This document shows, in pieces, positions 1 to 8,069 of a DNA stretch of 64,000 nt. The notes under the pieces are model-generated. The model was not told where the DNA came from. It saw nothing but the letters and a program-made list of their open reading frames with translations, and searched no databases. Both the position numbers and the translations under genes were made by a program. The DNA is from Blastococcus sp. TF02-09 (lineage in GTDB: Bacteria; Actinomycetota; Actinomycetes; Mycobacteriales; Geodermatophilaceae), in contig NZ_QOHH01000002.1 of the NCBI RefSeq assembly GCF_003319105.1, positions 310,001 to 374,000 on the forward strand, read 5' to 3'. Position 1 is the stretch's first letter, and each line of letters opens with the position of its first letter.

Positions 1-572
1 GCCACCCGGCTGCCCGGCGGCAGGAGGCGGGCCACCTCGCCCACGGCGGCCGAGGTCCCGGCGGTGGCGAGCACGTCGTCCGGGCCGGCCACCAGCCCGC
101 GGTGGCGGAGCAGGTGCTCGGCGACCGCCGCCCGGAAACCCGGGTCGCCGGCGTCCTCAGGCCGGGGGTCCGGGAGCTGGTCACCCGCCGCACGCCAGGC
201 CCGCCGCCACGCGGCCCGGTCCAGCACCTCCAGGCAGGGCGAGCCGGCCCGGAGGTCCACCAGCGCGGGCGCGGGCCCGCCGCTCGCCCGCCGGGGTGCC
301 GGCGCTGCCGGCGTCGCGGGCGCCGCACCCAGCACGAAGGTCCCCACGCCCCGGCGGCCGCCCGCCCAGCCCTCGGCCAGCAGCTGGTCGTAGGCGGCGC
401 TGGTGACCGTGCGGCTGACGCGGAGCGCGACCGCGAGCTCGCGCGTCGAGGGCAGCCGGTCCCCCGGCCGCAGCGCCCCGGCGGCGGCTGCCGCCCGCAG
501 CGCGTCGGCGAGCTGCGCCGATAGTGGCGCGGCCGCGGTCCGGTCGAGCACCACCGGCGGGATCCCGTTCAC
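1..572 (-). CDS. MocR/PdxR-type GntR regulator with aminotransferase-like domain (partial)
   Basis: The reverse strand from the GTG at 570-572 reads NGIPPVVLDRTAAAPLSAQL followed by a GntR winged helix (LRPGDRLPSTRELAVALRVSRTVTSAAYDQL as separate blocks). It then enters a fold-type I aminotransferase-like domain that runs off the left edge (ATAGTSAAVGEVARLLPPGS). A strong AGGAGG lies 5 nt before the GTG and fixes the start. This domain order is that of MocR/PdxR regulators, which bind PLP in the C-terminal domain. It diverges from an FMN-binding oxidase-like gene, a common partner for this family, so control of that gene and of itself is likely. Only about 190 residues are present. Family call is confident; the ligand is inferred. 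Confidence 0.85.
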   Translation of the reverse strand, partial: MNGIPPVVLDRTAAAPLSAQLADALRAAAAAGALRPGDRLPSTRELAVALRVSRTVTSAAYDQLLAEGWAGGRRGVGTFVLGAAPATPAAPAPRRASGGPAPALVDLRAGSPCLEVLDRAAWRRAWRAAGDQLPDPRPEDAGDPGFRAAVAEHLLRHRGLVAGPDDVLATAGTSAAVGEVARLLPPGSRV

Positions 573-597
573 CGCACCTCCTGATCGAGTGGCCTGG

Positions 598-624
598 CGG
601 AACGCTAGCGGATTGGCTGTTCCG
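598..624. promoter_or_regulatory. Inverted repeat between the MocR-type gene and its divergent partner
   Basis: CGGAAC at 598-603 and GTTCCG at 619-624 form a perfect 6-bp inverted repeat with a 15-bp spacer. It sits in the 82-bp gap between the two divergent start codons. The position suits an operator for the MocR-type protein. MocR sites are often direct repeats, so the assignment is inference. Confidence 0.35.
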
Positions 625-654
625 GAGGGCCACCTGCGGGGTCAGCATGGAGAC

Positions 655-1314
655 ATGGACGCCGCACCACCCCTGTCACCGACCGCCCGCAGCACCGTCC
701 GCCGGGGCGCGAAGCGGGCCCGCACCGACCGCGCCGACCTACACGCCGTCCTCGACGCCGGGCTGGTGGGCCACCTGGCGGTCGTGCTCGACGGCGCCCC
801 CGTCGTCCTGCCCACGGGGTACGGCCGGCACGGGGACACGCTCTACCTGCACGGCTCCACCGGCGCCGCGACCCTGCGCGCGGCCCGGGCCGGCGCCCCG
901 GTCTGCTTCACCGTCACCCACCTGGACGGCGTCGTGTACGCGCGGTCGGCCTTCCACCACTCCGTGAACTACCGGTGCGCGGTAGTCCACGGTGCGATGC
1001 GCCCGGTGACCGACCCGGAGGAGCAGGTGCTCGGCCTCCGCGTACTCACCGAGCAGCTGGCGCCCGGCTCGTGGGACGCCACCCGCCGGCCCGACCGCAA
1101 GGAGCTGGCCGCGACGGCGGTGCTCGCCCTCGACCTCACCGAGGCCAGCGTCAAGATCCGCACCGGACCGCCCGGCGACGACGAGCGCGACCTTTCCCTC
1201 CCGGTGTGGGCCGGCGTCCTGCCGATCACGTCGGTGCTGGGCCGCCCGGAGCCGTGCCCGCTGCTGCCGCCCGGCATCGCCGTCCCGGCCCGCGTCTCCG
1301 GACGGCGATGGTGA
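655..1314 (+). CDS. Pyridoxamine 5'-phosphate oxidase family protein (FMN-binding split barrel)
   Basis: The 219-residue protein starts MDAAPPLSPTARSTVRRGAK. It carries the split-barrel pattern GLVGHLAVVLDGAPVVLPTGYG, then LYLHGSTGAATLRAA and VCFTVTHLDGVVYARSAFHH. This matches the actinobacterial flavin-nucleotide-binding / PNPOx-like group rather than true PdxH. Such proteins bind FMN, F420 or heme-like ligands and reduce small substrates. The long open frame upstream is a shadow; the ATG at 655 is the first start outside the MocR promoter region. A longer frame exists but would run through that promoter. Being divergent from a MocR/PdxR regulator suggests a vitamin B6 or flavin-linked role. 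Substrate unknown. Confidence 0.8.
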   Translation: MDAAPPLSPTARSTVRRGAKRARTDRADLHAVLDAGLVGHLAVVLDGAPVVLPTGYGRHGDTLYLHGSTGAATLRAARAGAPVCFTVTHLDGVVYARSAFHHSVNYRCAVVHGAMRPVTDPEEQVLGLRVLTEQLAPGSWDATRRPDRKELAATAVLALDLTEASVKIRTGPPGDDERDLSLPVWAGVLPITSVLGRPEPCPLLPPGIAVPARVSGRRW

Positions 1315-1321
1315 CGACTGC

Positions 1322-2239
1322 TCATCCCGCCCGGACGTCGGGGCTCGCTGCGACCTGAGCGGTCAGCGCCTCAGCGGCTCGCAGGGCGGCCTCGATGTAG
1401 GGACCGCCGCGCTGCCCCAGCACGGCGCCGGTGATCACGACCTCCCGGCCAGCCACCGTGCGCACCACCCGGAAGACGTAGCACCCCCCGGCCGCGTCGT
1501 GCGAGCCCGTCTTGCCGGCCACGAAGCCGTCCTGGCCGAGCAGCCGGCTGGTCGTCACCACGGTGCCCGCCACCGGGAGCTCGGCTGCCGTGGCTCCGGC
1601 CACCGCGGCGAACACCGGATCGCGCAGCGCCGCGTCGAACAGCCGCACCTGGTCGGCCGCTGTGGAGACGGTGTCGTCGGCCATACCGCTCGGGTCGGTG
1701 TAGACCGTGTCGTCCATGCCCAGGTCGTCGGCCGCACGGTTCATCAGCTCGACGAAGGCGTCCACGGAGCCGGCGGTCGACCGGGCCAGGAGCACGGCGA
1801 CGTTGTTGGCCGAGGGCAGCATGAGCGCGTACAGAGCCTGCAGCTGGGTGAGGTCCTCGCCCGCCGCCACCGCGACGACGGACTCACCGTTCGCCTGCCG
1901 GCGCTGCATGTCGGCGACGTCCGCGCCGGTGACCGGGATCGTCGCCCCCGCCTCCCCCTGCTCCAGGGGGCGCTCCTGGAGGACGACGTAGGCGGTCATC
2001 ACTTTCGTGACGCTCGCGATGGGGACCGGGCCTTCCACTCCGTCGGCACGGATGGCGTCGAGCACGGAGGTCGTGTAGGCGGCCTGGCCCTGAACCGGCC
2101 ACGCGATGGCCGGCCCCGCCGTGACCGGCACCGGCCCCTCCTGGACCCGGCCGAGGCCGACGTACCCGAGGAGCACGGCGAGGAGGACGCCAAGAACGAC
2201 CGGTGTGCTGCGCCGGCGCACCGGGCGACGCCGCACCAC
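1322..2239 (-). CDS. D-alanyl-D-alanine carboxypeptidase (peptidase S11 family)
   Basis: With the GTG at 2237-2239 the protein has 305 residues: an Arg-rich N-terminus, one membrane anchor or uncleaved signal at about residues 14-30, then an extracytoplasmic penicillin-binding domain. All three catalytic motifs are visible: SVTK (76-79, nucleophile Ser76), SAN (143-145) and KTG (243-245). It trims the terminal D-Ala from peptidoglycan stem peptides outside the membrane. It is shorter than DacA-type enzymes and lacks an obvious C-terminal anchor helix. The start is uncertain: an in-frame GTG ending at 2422 would add a Pro/Arg-rich cytoplasmic segment, and neither has a clear ribosome site. It diverges from a two-component system that may control it. 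Confidence 0.88.
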   Translation of the reverse strand: MVRRRPVRRRSTPVVLGVLLAVLLGYVGLGRVQEGPVPVTAGPAIAWPVQGQAAYTTSVLDAIRADGVEGPVPIASVTKVMTAYVVLQERPLEQGEAGATIPVTGADVADMQRRQANGESVVAVAAGEDLTQLQALYALMLPSANNVAVLLARSTAGSVDAFVELMNRAADDLGMDDTVYTDPSGMADDTVSTAADQVRLFDAALRDPVFAAVAGATAAELPVAGTVVTTSRLLGQDGFVAGKTGSHDAAGGCYVFRVVRTVAGREVVITGAVLGQRGGPYIEAALRAAEALTAQVAASPDVRAG

Positions 2240-2551
2240 CCGGCCGTGCCGGTACGTCGTGCGGGCGCCCTGACTGCGGGGGCGTGGGTGCCCGTCCGCG
2301 GGATGCGGAGGGCGGGTCGGCCGCGACGCGGGGCGCGCAGACGTCGCGCGGCGCGGCGGCGGGACCGGAGGGAGCGGTCGCTGCACCGGGGAGCCCGCGC
2401 TCGGGCGTGAGGGAGGCGGCACGCCGGAAGAGTGCGCGCCGGCGGCGCTGACCGACGTCAGCCGTTCCCTTATGCCTTCCTTATGCCCGCGCCAGGCATC
2501 CTGGTGGGAGGACCGATCGTCCGAGGACCGGAGGGCCGGGAGGAGGCAGGG
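2240..2551. promoter_or_regulatory. Divergent control region between the carboxypeptidase and the two-component system
   Basis: This stretch of about 310 bp holds no convincing gene, apart from a possible N-terminal extension of the S11 peptidase up to 2422. It contains the direct repeat at 2468-2487. An AGGAGG at 2541-2546 serves the response regulator. Confidence 0.5.
2468..2487 (+). promoter_or_regulatory. Tandem 9-bp direct repeat, candidate OmpR-type operator
   Basis: CCTTATGCC occurs at 2468-2476 and again at 2479-2487, a period of 11 bp, about 65 bp before the response regulator start. OmpR/PhoB-family dimers typically bind tandem half-sites at 10-11 bp period, one helical turn. The element could therefore autoregulate the two-component operon and could also act on the divergent carboxypeptidase. 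The repeat is seen directly; the binder is inferred. Confidence 0.5.
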
Positions 2552-3214
2552 ATGCGCGTGCTGGTGGCCGACGACGAGAGATTGCTCGCCGACACGGTGG
2601 CCGAGGGACTGCGCCGGTTGTCGATGGCCGTCGACGTCTGCTACGACGGCGCGGCTGCGGTCGAGCTGGTCTCGGTCCACCGCTACGACGTGGCCGTTCT
2701 CGACCGGGACATGCCCGGCCGTACCGGCGACGAGGTGTGCCGGCACCTCACGGCCCGACGGGACGGCGTCAGGGTGCTGATGCTGACCGCCGCCGCGGGG
2801 GTCCGCGACCGGGTCGACGGTCTCTCGCTGGGCGCGGACGATTACCTCACCAAGCCCTTCGCCTTCGCCGAACTGGCCGCGCGCGTGCAGGCCCTGGGCC
2901 GCCGCTCGCGCGAGGCGACCCCGCCGGTGCTCGACCAGCACGGCATCGTGCTCGACATCCCCCGGCACACGGTGTCCCGGGAAGGCGCCGTCCTGTCGCT
3001 CACCCCCAAGGAGTTCGCGGTCCTCACCGTCCTGATGCGCGCCGAAGGACGGGTGGTGACCGCCGAGCAGTTGCTGGAGCAGGCCTGGGACGAGCACGCC
3101 GACCCGTTCACCAACGCCGTGCGGGTCGCGGTGATGACGCTGCGACGCAAGCTGGGCGACCCGCCCGTGCTGCACACCGTGCCCCGGGTCGGCTACCGGC
3201 TCGGCAACGCCTGA
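2552..3214 (+). CDS. OmpR/PhoB-family response regulator
   Basis: The 220-residue protein has a receiver domain (residues 1 to about 115) followed by a winged-helix DNA-binding domain (about 125-220). The acidic pair D7-D8, phospho-acceptor D51 in DVAVLDRDMPG, the T/A switch in VLMLTA and K in DYLTKPF are all present. The effector domain shows LTPKEFAVLTVLM and the ending HTVPRVGYRLG. The ATG at 2552 has AGGAGG 5 nt upstream, so it is preferred over longer frames. The sensor kinase gene follows after 2 nt, so the pair is one operon. A tandem 9-bp repeat upstream is a good candidate for its own binding site. Confidence 0.95.
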   Translation: MRVLVADDERLLADTVAEGLRRLSMAVDVCYDGAAAVELVSVHRYDVAVLDRDMPGRTGDEVCRHLTARRDGVRVLMLTAAAGVRDRVDGLSLGADDYLTKPFAFAELAARVQALGRRSREATPPVLDQHGIVLDIPRHTVSREGAVLSLTPKEFAVLTVLMRAEGRVVTAEQLLEQAWDEHADPFTNAVRVAVMTLRRKLGDPPVLHTVPRVGYRLGNA

Positions 3215-3216
3215 TC

Positions 3217-4293
3217 GTGCGGACCGCCCTGCGACCCCGGTTGGTCGTGACGGTGCTGACCGTCCTCGTCGTCGGTTCGCTGTGGCTCACCTGGGCCGAT
3301 CAGCTGGTCCGGAGCATCCACCATCACGTCGTGGACGACTACGTCCTGTGCAGCGGCGACTGGCGCAACTGGGGGTACAGCTGCGACAACGCGCAGTTCA
3401 CCGGCCCGTACGCCCTGACACTGCTGCTGGTCGTCAGCGCCGCCGTCGTCCTCGGTCTCGTGCTGCTCGGACGGTGGACCCTGGCTCCCCTGCGGCAGAT
3501 GACCCGGGCGGTCGGCAGGTTCGGCCCGCAGAACCTCGTCGAGCGCACCGGGTCCCGGGGCCGCCGTGACGAGCTGTCCCGGCTGGCGGGCGAGATCGAC
3601 TCGATGCTGGACCGGGTCGCCGCGGGCTACGAAGGCCAGCGCCGGTTCGCCGGCAACGCCTCGCACGAGCTGCGCACGCCGCTCGCCGTCCAGCGGACGC
3701 TCGTCGAGGTGGGGCTGGCAGGGGACCCGACGCCGCAGCAGCTGGAACTGCTCGCCCGCCAGCTGCTGGCGGCCAACCAGCGCAACGAGAGCCTGATCGA
3801 GGGCCTGCTGGTGCTCGCCGAGAGCGACCAGGGCCTCCGCTCGCGGACCCCTCAGCGACTGGACGAGATCGCCGCGGACGCCGTCGCGCTGCACGCCGAC
3901 GCGGCCCGGCAGGTCGGCGTCGTCCTGTCCAGCGACCTGGCGCCGGTGACGGTGGCGGGTGAGGCGGCTCTGCTGGAGCGGCTGCTGGCCAACCTGGTGT
4001 CCAACGGCATCAAGTACAACCAGGCGGGCGGCGAGGTGTGCGTGCAGGTGCATCCGGGACAGCCGGTGCTGACGGTCACCAACAGCGGCCCTGTGGTGGC
4101 TGCTGAGTCGGTACCCGGACTGTTCGAGCCGTTCCGCCGGGCTCGTGGCGATCGCCTTGACCACACCGGCGGTGCCGGGCTCGGACTGACCATCGCGCGA
4201 TCCATCACGACTGCTCATGGAGGTCTCATCGACGCCCGGGCCCGTCCCGACGGCGGACTGGTCGTCACCGTGGAGCTGCCGACCGGCACGTGA
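3217..4293 (+). CDS. Two-component sensor histidine kinase
   Basis: The GTG at 3217 lies 2 nt after the response regulator stop, giving a 358-residue protein. There are two membrane helices (about 8-27 and 67-87) around a short outside loop of about 40 residues holding Cys45 and Cys56. A HAMP-like linker follows, then the dimerization helix with His150 in NASHELRTPL, an N box (LVSNGIKYN) and a G box (GGAGLGLTIA). It phosphorylates the adjacent regulator. The small sensor loop with two cysteines might form a disulfide and sense envelope redox state or cell-wall stress, which is speculation. The divergent D-Ala-D-Ala carboxypeptidase makes an envelope-related signal plausible. Confidence 0.93.
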   Translation: MRTALRPRLVVTVLTVLVVGSLWLTWADQLVRSIHHHVVDDYVLCSGDWRNWGYSCDNAQFTGPYALTLLLVVSAAVVLGLVLLGRWTLAPLRQMTRAVGRFGPQNLVERTGSRGRRDELSRLAGEIDSMLDRVAAGYEGQRRFAGNASHELRTPLAVQRTLVEVGLAGDPTPQQLELLARQLLAANQRNESLIEGLLVLAESDQGLRSRTPQRLDEIAADAVALHADAARQVGVVLSSDLAPVTVAGEAALLERLLANLVSNGIKYNQAGGEVCVQVHPGQPVLTVTNSGPVVAAESVPGLFEPFRRARGDRLDHTGGAGLGLTIARSITTAHGGLIDARARPDGGLVVTVELPTGT

Positions 4294-4298
4294 CCGCG

Positions 4299-4314
4299 GT
4301 CCGGGTGGCCGGAC
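4299..4314. terminator. Hairpin between convergent genes
   Basis: GTCCGG (4299-4304), loop GTGG and CCGGAC (4309-4314) form a perfect 6-bp stem. It lies between the convergent stops of the kinase and the sugar dehydrogenase. It has no T-tract but is well placed as a bidirectional terminator. Confidence 0.45.
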
Positions 4315-4320
4315 GGGCGC

Positions 4321-5439
4321 TCAGTCCCGCACCGTGACGCGGAGCAGCCGGTCGTCGGTGCCGTTGTCGGTGGTGGCGTACAGCGCGCCGTCGACGCCCT
4401 GGTGCAGCGACCGGATGCGGCCCTGGGTTCCGTCGAGCTCGGGGAGGAGGAACTGCTCGGTCAGCTCGCCGGCGTCGTCGAGCCGCAGTGCCAGCACGCC
4501 CTGCGCCTTGAGCAGCCCGATCACCAGCAGCCCGTCGTACTCACCCCACTGCGGGCCGTCGAGGAAGGTCGCGCCGCTGGTGGCCAGCGTGGGCACGCCC
4601 GAGGACCAGACGGCTGGGACGGCGCCCGGGATGTCGGGGTCGGTCATGGGCACGCTCTCGTCGTAGTCGCCGTCGCCGTCGGGGTCCCAGCCGTAGTTGC
4701 TCCCCTGCCGGAGCAGGTTCACCTCGTCGTCGCGGTCGGGCCCGTGCTCCACCGAGAACACCTGGTCGGTGCCCGGGCGCACGGCCAGCCCCTGCACGTT
4801 GCGGTGCCCGAGCGTCCACACCTCCACCGCCCCGGTCGCCGCGTCGACCCGGAGGACCTTGCCGCCGAGCGAGTCCGGGTCCTGGGGCAGTGAGCCGTTC
4901 GCGGTGTCGCCGGTGCCGACGAGCAGGGCGCCGTCGGGGGCGAACTGGAGCCGGCAGCCTCCGTGCCGCCCGATGTCCTCGTTGAGCGGCAGCCCGTCGA
5001 CCAGCGGATCAGCCGTCCGGGTGGCCGAGGACCAGTCGGGGGCGACCGTCCACGCCACCACCTGGATCGCCCCGTCCTCGTCGCCCTGGCAGCTGTACAG
5101 CCGCCGGTCGTCGTCGTCGAAGGCGGGGTCCAGGGCGAGCCCCATGAGGCCGGTCTCCCCGACCGCAAAGAGGTCGCCGAAGTCGGCCCGCACCTCGCGC
5201 ACCGTGCCGTCGGGGAGGACGGCGGTCAGCCCACCGGCGCGCTCGTCGAGCAGCAGCGTGCCTTCGGGCGCCTGGACGACGTCCCAGGGGTTCTGCAGAC
5301 CGTCGGTGACCACCTCGACCTGCAGCTTTGGCGCCCCGGCCGGCGCGCTCGCGGACGGCGCCGGGGAGCCGTCGTCGTCGGCACCCCCGCATCCGGGGAG
5401 CACGAGGAGGGCGGCCAGGACGAGCGGGGCGCGGCGCAC
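4321..5439 (-). CDS. PQQ-dependent sugar dehydrogenase family lipoprotein (glucose/sorbosone dehydrogenase)
   Basis: The 372-residue protein begins MRRAPLVLAALLVLPGCGG, a signal peptide with a lipobox ending at Cys17, so it should be membrane-anchored outside the cell. The mature part is a six-bladed soluble-GDH/YliI-like propeller with hallmark segments: NPWDVVQAPEGTLLLDERAG near the start, RHGGCRLQFAPDGALLVGTGD, and GHRNVQGLAVRPGTDQVFSV followed by EHGPD. Family members oxidize aldose sugars, often with PQQ, and pass electrons to quinone or dyes. Whether PQQ is available here is not shown. The start is a GTG directly after GGAGGG. It sits 15 nt after the polyprenyl synthase stop and may be the tail of the nuo transcript. 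Confidence 0.85.
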   Translation of the reverse strand: MRRAPLVLAALLVLPGCGGADDDGSPAPSASAPAGAPKLQVEVVTDGLQNPWDVVQAPEGTLLLDERAGGLTAVLPDGTVREVRADFGDLFAVGETGLMGLALDPAFDDDDRRLYSCQGDEDGAIQVVAWTVAPDWSSATRTADPLVDGLPLNEDIGRHGGCRLQFAPDGALLVGTGDTANGSLPQDPDSLGGKVLRVDAATGAVEVWTLGHRNVQGLAVRPGTDQVFSVEHGPDRDDEVNLLRQGSNYGWDPDGDGDYDESVPMTDPDIPGAVPAVWSSGVPTLATSGATFLDGPQWGEYDGLLVIGLLKAQGVLALRLDDAGELTEQFLLPELDGTQGRIRSLHQGVDGALYATTDNGTDDRLLRVTVRD

Positions 5440-5454
5440 CCCTCCAGCATGCCG

Positions 5455-6510
5455 CTAGGAGGTGCGGGTCACCACGTAGTCGCACAGGGCGGACAGGGCG
5501 TCGCGGACGTCGCCGGCCGGGACGACGGCCAGCTGCGCCCGCGCGCGGTCGGCGTACTCGCGCAGCACGCCGGTGGCCCGCTCCAGCGACCGGGACGAGC
5601 GCAGCAGGGCCAGCGCCTCGGCGTGCTCGGCGTCGTCGGTGACGGGGGCCGCGACGAGCTCGCGCAGCCGCGCCTCGGCGGGGTCGTCCCCGCCGAGCGC
5701 GAACAGCGCCGGGAGGGTGGCGATGCCCTCGCGGAGGTCGGTGCCCGGCGACTTCCCGGAGGCACCGGCGACGCTGACGATGTCGATGAGGTCGTCGGAG
5801 AGCTGGAAGGCCACCCCGACCTCCTCGCCAAAGGCGGTGAGCGCCTCGACCAGGTCGGCGTCGACCCCGGCGAACCGGGCGCCGAAGCGGGCGGAGGTGG
5901 CGACCAGCGAGCCGGTCTTGTCCGCCAGCACCTCGAGGTAGTGGCCCACCGGGTCGTCACCGGGCTGGGCTCCCACCGTCTCGCGGATCTGGCCGGTGAC
6001 CAGCCGCTCGAACGTGCGCGCCTGGATGCGGACCGCCTCGGGGCCCAGGTCGGCCAGCAGGTCCGACGCGCGGGCGAAGAGCAGGTCGCCGGTGAGGATA
6101 GCGACGCTGTTGGTCCAGCGGCTGTTGGCGCTCGGGGCCCCACGGCGCACGGAGGCCTCGTCCATGACGTCGTCGTGGTAGAGCGTCGCCAGGTGGGTGA
6201 GCTCGCAGACCACGGCCGCCGAGGTGACCTCGGGGCGTTCCGGGTCGCCCAGCTGGGCGGCCAGCAGCGCCAGCATGGGGCGGAACCGCTTGCCCCCGGC
6301 GGCCATGAGGTGACCGGCCGCCTCGCGCACGAAGGGGTGCTCGCTGCCGACGGCGGTGGAGAGCGCCGACTCGACGCGCGCCAGCCCCTCGGCGAGAGCG
6401 GTGCCCAGGGGACCGTCGGGCAGCCAGGGCCCCATGGTGGAGGCCGGCGTCGAGATCCGGTGCCAGACCTCGGTGGTGGTGCCGTCGGCTGCGGCACGGG
6501 CTCCGGTCAT
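5455..6510 (-). CDS. Long-chain polyprenyl diphosphate synthase
   Basis: The 351-residue all-trans prenyltransferase has GGKRFRPML, the first aspartate-rich motif DDVMD (in LATLYHDDVMDEASVRRG) and the second motif DDLID (FQLSDDLIDIVSVAG). It condenses isopentenyl diphosphate onto an allylic primer to make the menaquinone tail diphosphate. The residues before DDVMD (HLATLYH) lack the bulky aromatic stop seen in short-chain enzymes, which fits a C35-C45 product. The ATG at 6510 overlaps the nuoN stop (ATGA), so it is coupled to complex I genes. With menA and the reductase-family gene in the same window, a role in quinone tail supply is likely. Product length is not decided by sequence alone. 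Confidence 0.9.
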   Translation of the reverse strand: MTGARAAADGTTTEVWHRISTPASTMGPWLPDGPLGTALAEGLARVESALSTAVGSEHPFVREAAGHLMAAGGKRFRPMLALLAAQLGDPERPEVTSAAVVCELTHLATLYHDDVMDEASVRRGAPSANSRWTNSVAILTGDLLFARASDLLADLGPEAVRIQARTFERLVTGQIRETVGAQPGDDPVGHYLEVLADKTGSLVATSARFGARFAGVDADLVEALTAFGEEVGVAFQLSDDLIDIVSVAGASGKSPGTDLREGIATLPALFALGGDDPAEARLRELVAAPVTDDAEHAEALALLRSSRSLERATGVLREYADRARAQLAVVPAGDVRDALSALCDYVVTRTS

Positions 6511-8069
6511 CAGCCGACGAATCTAGCCGCCTGCTCGGCCAGGTCCAGCACCGCCCCGGGAAGGATGCCCAGCGCGAGCGTGGCGGTCGCGGTCACGGCC
6601 AGCACGACCGTCGTCGGGACCCCCGGCACGCCCACCGTCGGGCCGTCGGCCGCGGGCGGCGAGAAGTACATGAGCACGATGACGCGCAGGTAGAAGAAGG
6701 CGGCCACCGCACTGGCCAGCACCGCGACCAGGACCAGCGGCCAGGCACCCTGCTCGATGGCCGCGCGGAACACGGCGAACTTCCCGGTGAAGCCCGCGGT
6801 CAGCGGAATGCCGGCCAGAGCGAGCAGGAACAGGCCCATCACCGCGGCCGTCAGCGGGGACCTGCTGGCCAGCCCCGCCCACTGCGACAGGTGCCCGGCC
6901 TCGCCGTCGCCGTCGCGCACCAGGGTGAGGACCGCGAAGGCGCCGATCGTGGTCAGACCGTAGGTGAGCAGGTAGAACATCGTGGCCGCGAGCCCCGACC
7001 CCTCGCCGTCGGCACCCAGGCCGAGGACGCCGGTGAGCAGGAAGCCGGCGTGGGCGATCGAGGAGTAGGCGAGCATGCGCTTGAGGTCGGTCTGGGTGAG
7101 CCCGAGGACCGCGCCGACGACCATCGAGACGATGGCCACGCCGTAGACCAGCGGCCGCCAGGTCCACTCCTCGGTCCCGAAGCCGACGTACAGCAGCCGG
7201 AGGATCGCGCCGAACGCCGCGACCTTGGTGCAGGCCGCCATGAACGCGGTGACCGGCGTCGGGGCACCCTGGTAGACGTCCGGCGTCCAGCTGTGGAAGG
7301 GCGCGACGCTGGCCTTGAACAGCAGCCCGACGACCAGCAGCGCCAGGCCCAGCACGACCAGCACGTCGCCGTCGTTGGCGGCGAGGGACTGGCGGATCTC
7401 CCCCAGCCGGACGCTGCCGGTGGCGCCGTAGACCAGGGCCAGGCCGTAGAGGAAGAACGCCGAGGCGAAGGCACCCAGCAGGAAGTACTTGACCGCCGCC
7501 TCCTGGGACAGCAGCCGCCGGCGCCGGGCCAGCCCGCTGATCAGGTAGAGCGGGAGGCTGAGCACCTCGAGCGCGACGAACATGATGAGCAGGTCGTTCG
7601 CGGTGACGAAGAGCATCATGCCGCCGACGGCGAACAGCGCCAGCGGGTAGACCTCGGTCTGCACCCGGGTGGCCGTCAGCTGATCGCGGTCGCGCGGGCT
7701 GCCCGCGGGCACGGCCGCCGAGGCGACGAAGGCCGACCGGGCCGGGTCCAGGCTGCGCTCGGCGAACAGCAGCACCGCCAGCACGGCGAGCCCGGCGACG
7801 GTGGCCTGCAGGAACAGCCCGGCCCGGTCGACGGCGAGCGCGCCGGCCGCGGTGACCGAGCCGGCGCCGCCCCCCCACTCGTGGGTGGCCGCGTACACGA
7901 TCGTGGCGGCCAGGCCGCCGCCCGTGCCGACGAGGGCGACGGCGACCTGCACGGGGTGCCGCACCTCCCGCGGCGCGAACGCCTCGACGAGCACGCCGAT
8001 GCAGGCCGCACCGAACACGAACAGCAGCGGTGCCAGGGCCGCCAGCGAGAGGTCGGGGGCGTCGATCAT
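6510..8069 (-). CDS. nuoN: NADH-quinone oxidoreductase subunit N
   Basis: This 519-residue membrane protein is one of three Mrp antiporter-like proton-channel subunits of complex I. Many transmembrane helices are evident. The conserved core includes EAAVKYFLLGAFASAFFLYG, LLFKASVAPFHSWTPDVYQG, TPVTAFMAACTKVAAF and LTQTDLKRMLAYSSIAHAGF, with the buried Lys and Glu residues expected of the channel. The ATG at 8067-8069 overlaps the nuoM stop. It is the last nuo gene and overlaps the polyprenyl synthase start. Confidence 0.97.
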   Translation of the reverse strand: MIDAPDLSLAALAPLLFVFGAACIGVLVEAFAPREVRHPVQVAVALVGTGGGLAATIVYAATHEWGGGAGSVTAAGALAVDRAGLFLQATVAGLAVLAVLLFAERSLDPARSAFVASAAVPAGSPRDRDQLTATRVQTEVYPLALFAVGGMMLFVTANDLLIMFVALEVLSLPLYLISGLARRRRLLSQEAAVKYFLLGAFASAFFLYGLALVYGATGSVRLGEIRQSLAANDGDVLVVLGLALLVVGLLFKASVAPFHSWTPDVYQGAPTPVTAFMAACTKVAAFGAILRLLYVGFGTEEWTWRPLVYGVAIVSMVVGAVLGLTQTDLKRMLAYSSIAHAGFLLTGVLGLGADGEGSGLAATMFYLLTYGLTTIGAFAVLTLVRDGDGEAGHLSQWAGLASRSPLTAAVMGLFLLALAGIPLTAGFTGKFAVFRAAIEQGAWPLVLVAVLASAVAAFFYLRVIVLMYFSPPAADGPTVGVPGVPTTVVLAVTATATLALGILPGAVLDLAEQAARFVG

